From Engraulis encrasicolus (taxonomy: Eukaryota > Chordata > Actinopteri > Clupeiformes > Engraulidae), in assembly GCF_034702125.1 (NCBI RefSeq), contig NC_085869.1:18962177-19026176 (forward strand): a DNA stretch of 64,000 nucleotides, written 5' to 3'. The stretch's first letter is position 1, and the number at the start of each line of letters is the position of its first letter. The notes below the pieces were generated by a model. The model did no database searches and was not told the origin of the DNA. It saw nothing but the letters and a program-made list of their open reading frames with translations. Positions 33,891-64,000 of the stretch are shown in pieces. The translations under genes and the position numbers were made by a program.

Positions 33891-35123
33891 AAATACATTT
33901 AAAAAACCCTCTTTGTCAGAGGTAATAAAAGCAGCAGCTCACCTGTTGTACTGCATCACTAGTCTACATGCTCCACCAGAGGCCACTGTGACCCCATGTT
34001 TATGGAGTCAAGGGGAAACAGCGCTTTCTGCGTGCCTGCCCGCCTGCGACATTTCGTTGCTGCTTCTTGAGCACGCGAGGAAGGACTACTTGCTATTCAG
34101 TGTCTGGTCTGTGCATAGTCTACCATTCTTGCTACCCAGGAGCCAGTGGTGTCAATATTCGAGTGTCTTTATTACAGCGAACGTATAAATGAGCGTACGG
34201 AGAAGCCTGAGTTGAGAATTGAACATGCAGACTAGAGGGAATTTGTTAGCAAATATATTATATGAATCCCAAAGACAACCTGTCAGTTAAACAGGCATTT
34301 AAAACACTATGCAGATATCATTCAATTCCATGCGCTCCAGTGCACTGGAGGACTGCTAAATAGAGAAAACTATTACGCGGAGCCTATGTGCCACATGTTG
34401 CCAAATTGGCTGATTTTGTGCGTAATTGTAATTGTAACATAAAGATGTTTCAGCGTCAGCTAAATTCCCCTACAACGTTTTGCACCAAACCAACTCGTGT
34501 TCTTCTCATGTGACATCCTAATCTAGCACTAATAAGATGATCCCTAGGAGCAAATCATGCCCTATCCTCGTGCGTTCTGTGTGCTATAACCTAGGCTTGC
34601 TCATCTATTATTCAGCTGCGCATAGTAGACGACGTTTTTGTGGCTAACCTGCCATAACCACCAACAAAGTAGACGATAGGCTACATCCTCGCATTTTTTG
34701 GACTACACATCGAGACCTGGCAACCCAACGGAGTAAACTATCAATTGCCACTTTTTACGTCACGCAGGTTGCTAGATCAGCTCGCGGGCTCCCTGGGTCT
34801 TTAATGATGATGAGACAAGGAGGCGCAGAATTAGAACGTGGAACAAACCGAAGTTGGGAATGAAATTATTTCGCGTCCTCCTCATGTTGCGTTCGCGCGG
34901 CATTCCTCAAAGAGTTGTGAGTAGTAGATCTAAGTGCTCGATATTTTAAAGGAAGCATTTAAATGGATATGCATTTTTTCTTCAACGCGCAATGTTATTT
35001 TGGTTCATTATTAATCCTTACACCGTGGACTGCTTTTCACACTCGGCTTTGCGACAAAATAAATGAAATTTCACAGTGGAATCTTCTTCGATAGGTTCAT
35101 TGCGAACCACCGCGTAAACAGAA
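33891..35123 (+). promoter_or_regulatory. pde11a: pde11a 5' flank and 5'UTR region
   Basis: No competing gene is seen. The sequence becomes more CpG-rich between about 34600 and 34920 and includes ACGTCACGC near 34757 (CRE-like half site). The transcription start cannot be fixed from sequence alone. The ATG at 35124 is preceded by CAGAA. Confidence 0.35.
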
Positions 35124-60825
<25,702 letters not shown>

Positions 60826-60905
60826 GTAGGAGAGGAAAGCTGCCATCACGGTCTCTTCATTTGAGATGTGTGTGCCTCAGTCCTGACACACCTCCAGTCT
60901 GTGAG

Positions 60906-61131
60906 CAGTGTTGCCAGATGTGTCTGATTAAATCCCTCCAAAAAGGTTCTCAAAAACTGCCAAATGCGCTAAATCGCTAAATTCCGCCCAATTTCAACAA
61001 ATTGCATTAATTTCTATGGGCACAAAACTGCAGAAAAAAACGCCAAATGGCCAATTTTTCCCGTTTTTACCCACAGATGGCCATCCCAAGTAGCTCCATT
61101 GGGTGGGTAACCGCCCAATCTGGCAACACTG
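60906..61131. mobile_element. hAT non-autonomous element, copy 3 (226 bp)
   Basis: CAGTGTTGCCAGATGTGTCT to CCCAATCTGGCAACACTG, with perfect 8-bp duplications TCTGTGAG at 60898-60905 and 61132-61139. Opposite internal orientation to copies 1 and 2. Confidence 0.88.
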
Positions 61132-62187
61132 TCTGTGAGCACGTTTATAGAGCTCAAACACTCAAAACATCTGGTATTCAGGGCAAGACAACCCATGTGG
61201 GGCACACCTTCAGGATTTTGAAGCGCTGCTGTACCACACTAATGCATCTCCCTCCATCTCTGTTTAAAATTAAATCAGATTAGGTTCTGTAGAGACTCTC
61301 TCCAGTCAGTTAGATGTGCTGTAAAGCCCAATTTAGCCCCTGCAGTGAACGTCTCCATTCTCTTGCATATTTAAATGTAGACATTTAGTCATTACGCTTT
61401 AATGGAGACGAGCCATTTGACATCCGCACTAAAAAACATTTGCACTCTTTGGTAATGAATTCTGAAAAAAAAAGTTTTTTGAGACACTAATTGGTTGCAC
61501 TCCATCAGTTGTTTGGGAAAAAAATGTTTTTGTTGCTGTTTTTTTGTTGCTTTGCACTTGTTAAAAACAATTCACAAGTCGACCGTTATGACAGCTAAAG
61601 TGTGGCTTTGCTTAGTTACGCCAGTGCCTTGGAACAAACGGCCTTCTGGTCAGGAAGTGGCATCTGCGCCTCGTTGCGTTGTTAACCGTTTTCCCGACAT
61701 CTCATCTCTCCCACTGTCCCTGTTGCCTCGGTAGCCTCAGAGCAGGAAACGGATTGCGTTGTTCGTGATAGTTCTCTCTTTCCCCAGTTAGGAGAAACAA
61801 CAACGTTAGCGGTTAGCGGGTGATCGTTGTTGTGCAGCGCAGCAGCAGCAGCAGTGGCACACACACAACACACACCGTCTCAGAGACCATCACTCGGCAG
61901 GAGTAATTAAAAAAGCATCATGGATGAGTGCCGTAGCAATCAGAGAGCCACATTAGGAGGCCGGCGGCCGGCGCGCTGTGACGCGCGGCGAGCACCTGCG
62001 ATGAGCTACTGTGCATGACAGATGTGGCAGTGGAGCGGGAAATGGCAGTGCGTGCCGTGCGCCACCAAGACTAGAGATGGGACTTCTGGCTCTTTTACAG
62101 GATCCGGATCATAGCGGATCGTTACTTTCAAAGAGCTGTTAAAAAAACTGTTGAGAACATAGCAGTTTTCTTTATATATACCTATAT

Positions 62188-62398
62188 ATATAGGTCTTTT
62201 TGTCGTTATGGCAGGAAGTGAATGGGTAGAGAGAGATGGGGAAGTGTCGGCAAAGGACCCGGGCTGGGAATCAAACCCAGGTCGGCTGCTTAGTAAATGA
62301 GTGATGGGGAAGGGTCGGCAAAGCCCCAGGGCCAGGAATCGAACCCAGGTCGGCTGCTTAGCAAATGAGTGCCCTACCATTTGTGCCACGATAGGGCC
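62188..62398 (-). mobile_element. SINE family 2, internally duplicated copy
   Basis: GGGAAGTGTCGGCAAAGGAC with GGGAATCAAACCCAGGTCGG, then a second GGGAAGGGTCGGCAAAG with AGGAATCGAACCCAGGTCGG. This is a tandem duplication of about 85 bp of the tRNA-like end. Confidence 0.65.
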
Positions 62399-62924
62399 TA
62401 ACAACATAGCAGTTTTCACTCCACCTGTAGGTCATTTTGTCCAAACAACAACTGATTGCCCTCCTGTTTCTAAAGACTGTTTCTGTCAGTCTCCAAGGAA
62501 GACTCTTGTGTTTTTTCCCCCAATTTGAAGTCCTCACGTGAAGGTCACATGCTTAAAGCGAATGAAAATGAACGAAAACACAGTAGAGTGGCTCCCCCAG
62601 CTGTGATTCGGTTCCCATCGTTCACTTGTAAGAGCCGTTCAAAAGAATCAATTCGATCACGAATGTCACAACACTATAGCAGACCTTCTCCGACTGTGGC
62701 GGGAGTTCTGGATGGGAGTTGCAGGATAGTGTGTCTACCACTGTGTTCAAAATGAATGTGGTTTTTATATTAGATGTGTTATATTATCCCATTCCCTACG
62801 TTGAGCTATGTATAGGGTGTTGCATTATTTTGTACAATAGAACACACGATTCTAGAACAGCTCTATATCTATTCAGAATATGGATGAAATAGAGCAGAGC
62901 AGAATAGAATACAGTAAACATTTT

Positions 62925-63093
62925 TTGGGGGGGACATTTTTTGCCTTTATTTCGACAGGACAGTATGAGATGCGACAGGAAGTGAGTGGGAGGGAGAGAT
63001 GGGGAAGGGTCAGCAAACGGCACCGGCCAGGAATCGAACCCCGGTCAGCCGCATAGCATACAAGTGCCCTACCATTGGCGCCACAGTAGGGCC
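62925..63093 (-). mobile_element. SINE family 2, reverse copy
   Basis: CCTTTATTTCGACAGGACAG, GGGGAAGGGTCAGCAAACGG, AGGAATCGAACCCCGGTCAG and GCGCCACAGTAGGGCC, in the same order as the rbm45 intron copies. Confidence 0.7.
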
Positions 63094-63316
63094 ATCAGTA
63101 AACAAATGATTGGACAAATTATTGCATTGGTCCTTCAAATTCATCATTGCCTTATAGATGAGCTAAAAAGAGTCGTCCATTAATTTGAATGTAATCCAGC
63201 TGCCACGTTAAATTAATTCTCCAAAATGACGAAATGGGATCGGGAATGACTGAGGAGGGATTCTCAAGAGTGTGTGTTTATTAACCTAAACAATGCCACT
63301 TCAGTGTCATGCCGCA

Positions 63317-63421
<105 letters not shown>

Positions 63422-64000
63422 TGTAGTGTGTCTGTAGTGTAGCCCATACAGAGTTGATGGGTCGTTCAATTGTAATCACATTATTTGTATTTATTTTTAT
63501 CTACGTACGTAGTGTAGTGCCACTGATGAAGAGATCTCGATTGCCATGCAAATGAAGTCACCTAATGAGATACTGTGGTGGAAGCACTCCAAACTTGGAG
63601 TGAGATTCGCAGGCCATTATGCACGCGGCGCTATTATTGTAAACAGCATCCTTTGAAGTCTTCCTGTTGTTTTTTGTAGGGTTTTTTTGTCGTCACTGCT
63701 GGGCATCTTACGTACGTAGACACAGACCACGAAGGTAGGAAAGTGCAGTAGGTTTTGATGAGGTTAAAGAAGAGGAGAGTAATACCGCCATCACACTTTC
63801 CGGATCCTGCTATTTACTGTACTTCTACTGTACTGTACTGTGATGTGGCAATGCTCTCAGCGTCAACTCTCCATCTGTCTGAATGGATGGTAACAGACAA
63901 GCTGAAATTAATTTCATGCCTACTGCCACTGTCCCAATCCTCTGTCAACAGTGAGCTTTACCGAGGGGAAGCGGGAGGATTGTCTTGACAGTTGTCAATT

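Overview
This is about 64 kb of an intron-rich, repeat-laden vertebrate nuclear genome, almost certainly a teleost fish. The protein-coding exons are clearly vertebrate. The mobile DNA is the fish type: tRNA-derived SINEs, many palindromic MITEs, hAT non-autonomous elements, an L1-type LINE and very long CA/CT arrays. The frequent word AGGCCTA and the SINE tails ending in ATTACATTAC made me think of a clupeiform, but that is a weak guess.

Three genes are supported. (1) rbm45 lies on the minus strand (7680-11516, nine coding exons, 464 aa) and encodes a multi-RRM RNA-binding protein. Its 3'UTR is probably interrupted by an intron and runs towards about 6560. (2) A somatic-type cytochrome c gene lies on the plus strand (5'UTR exon ending 12091; CDS 12913-13081 and 13178-13323; AATAAA at 13855). 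It is head-to-head with rbm45 across about 0.5 kb that holds a perfect CRE and an E-box. (3) The 5' part of pde11a lies on the plus strand: five coding exons at 35124-35906, 36358-36516, 58015-58104, 59619-59759 and 60761-60825. They encode the N-terminus, GAF-A and the start of GAF-B. The GAF-B remainder and the catalytic domain lie beyond the window. The order rbm45 - cytochrome c - pde11a matches the mammalian neighbourhood of the testis cytochrome c locus, as I recall it.

Layout. 1-6560 is non-genic with SINEs and a MITE. 6560-13880 holds the rbm45/cytochrome c pair. 13880-35100 is a mobile-element-dominated spacer. It has three near-identical copies of a 1.35-kb repeat (one split by a 7,978-bp unit with terminal inverted repeats, one inverted) and an inverted-repeat-bounded element filled with a 140-bp satellite in a 280-bp higher-order pattern. 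35124-64000 is pde11a. Its 21.5-kb intron 2 contains a full-length L1-type LINE (51958-57632, minus strand, 17-bp target duplication, both ORFs open), hAT elements with 8-bp duplications (one carrying a second nested transposon), two TTAA-flanked palindromic MITEs and long dinucleotide arrays.

The strongest second-look items are: the intact LINE with a G-quadruplex-type motif in its 3'UTR; the 8-kb unit inserted in a 99%-identical repeat; the (CT)24 array that forms the pyrimidine tract of pde11a exon 5; the partial copies of pde11a exon 4 in intron 4; and the satellite inside a transposon-like element. Nothing in the window proves a wholly new biological system. The 8-kb unit with its exon-like modules is the best candidate for something undescribed.
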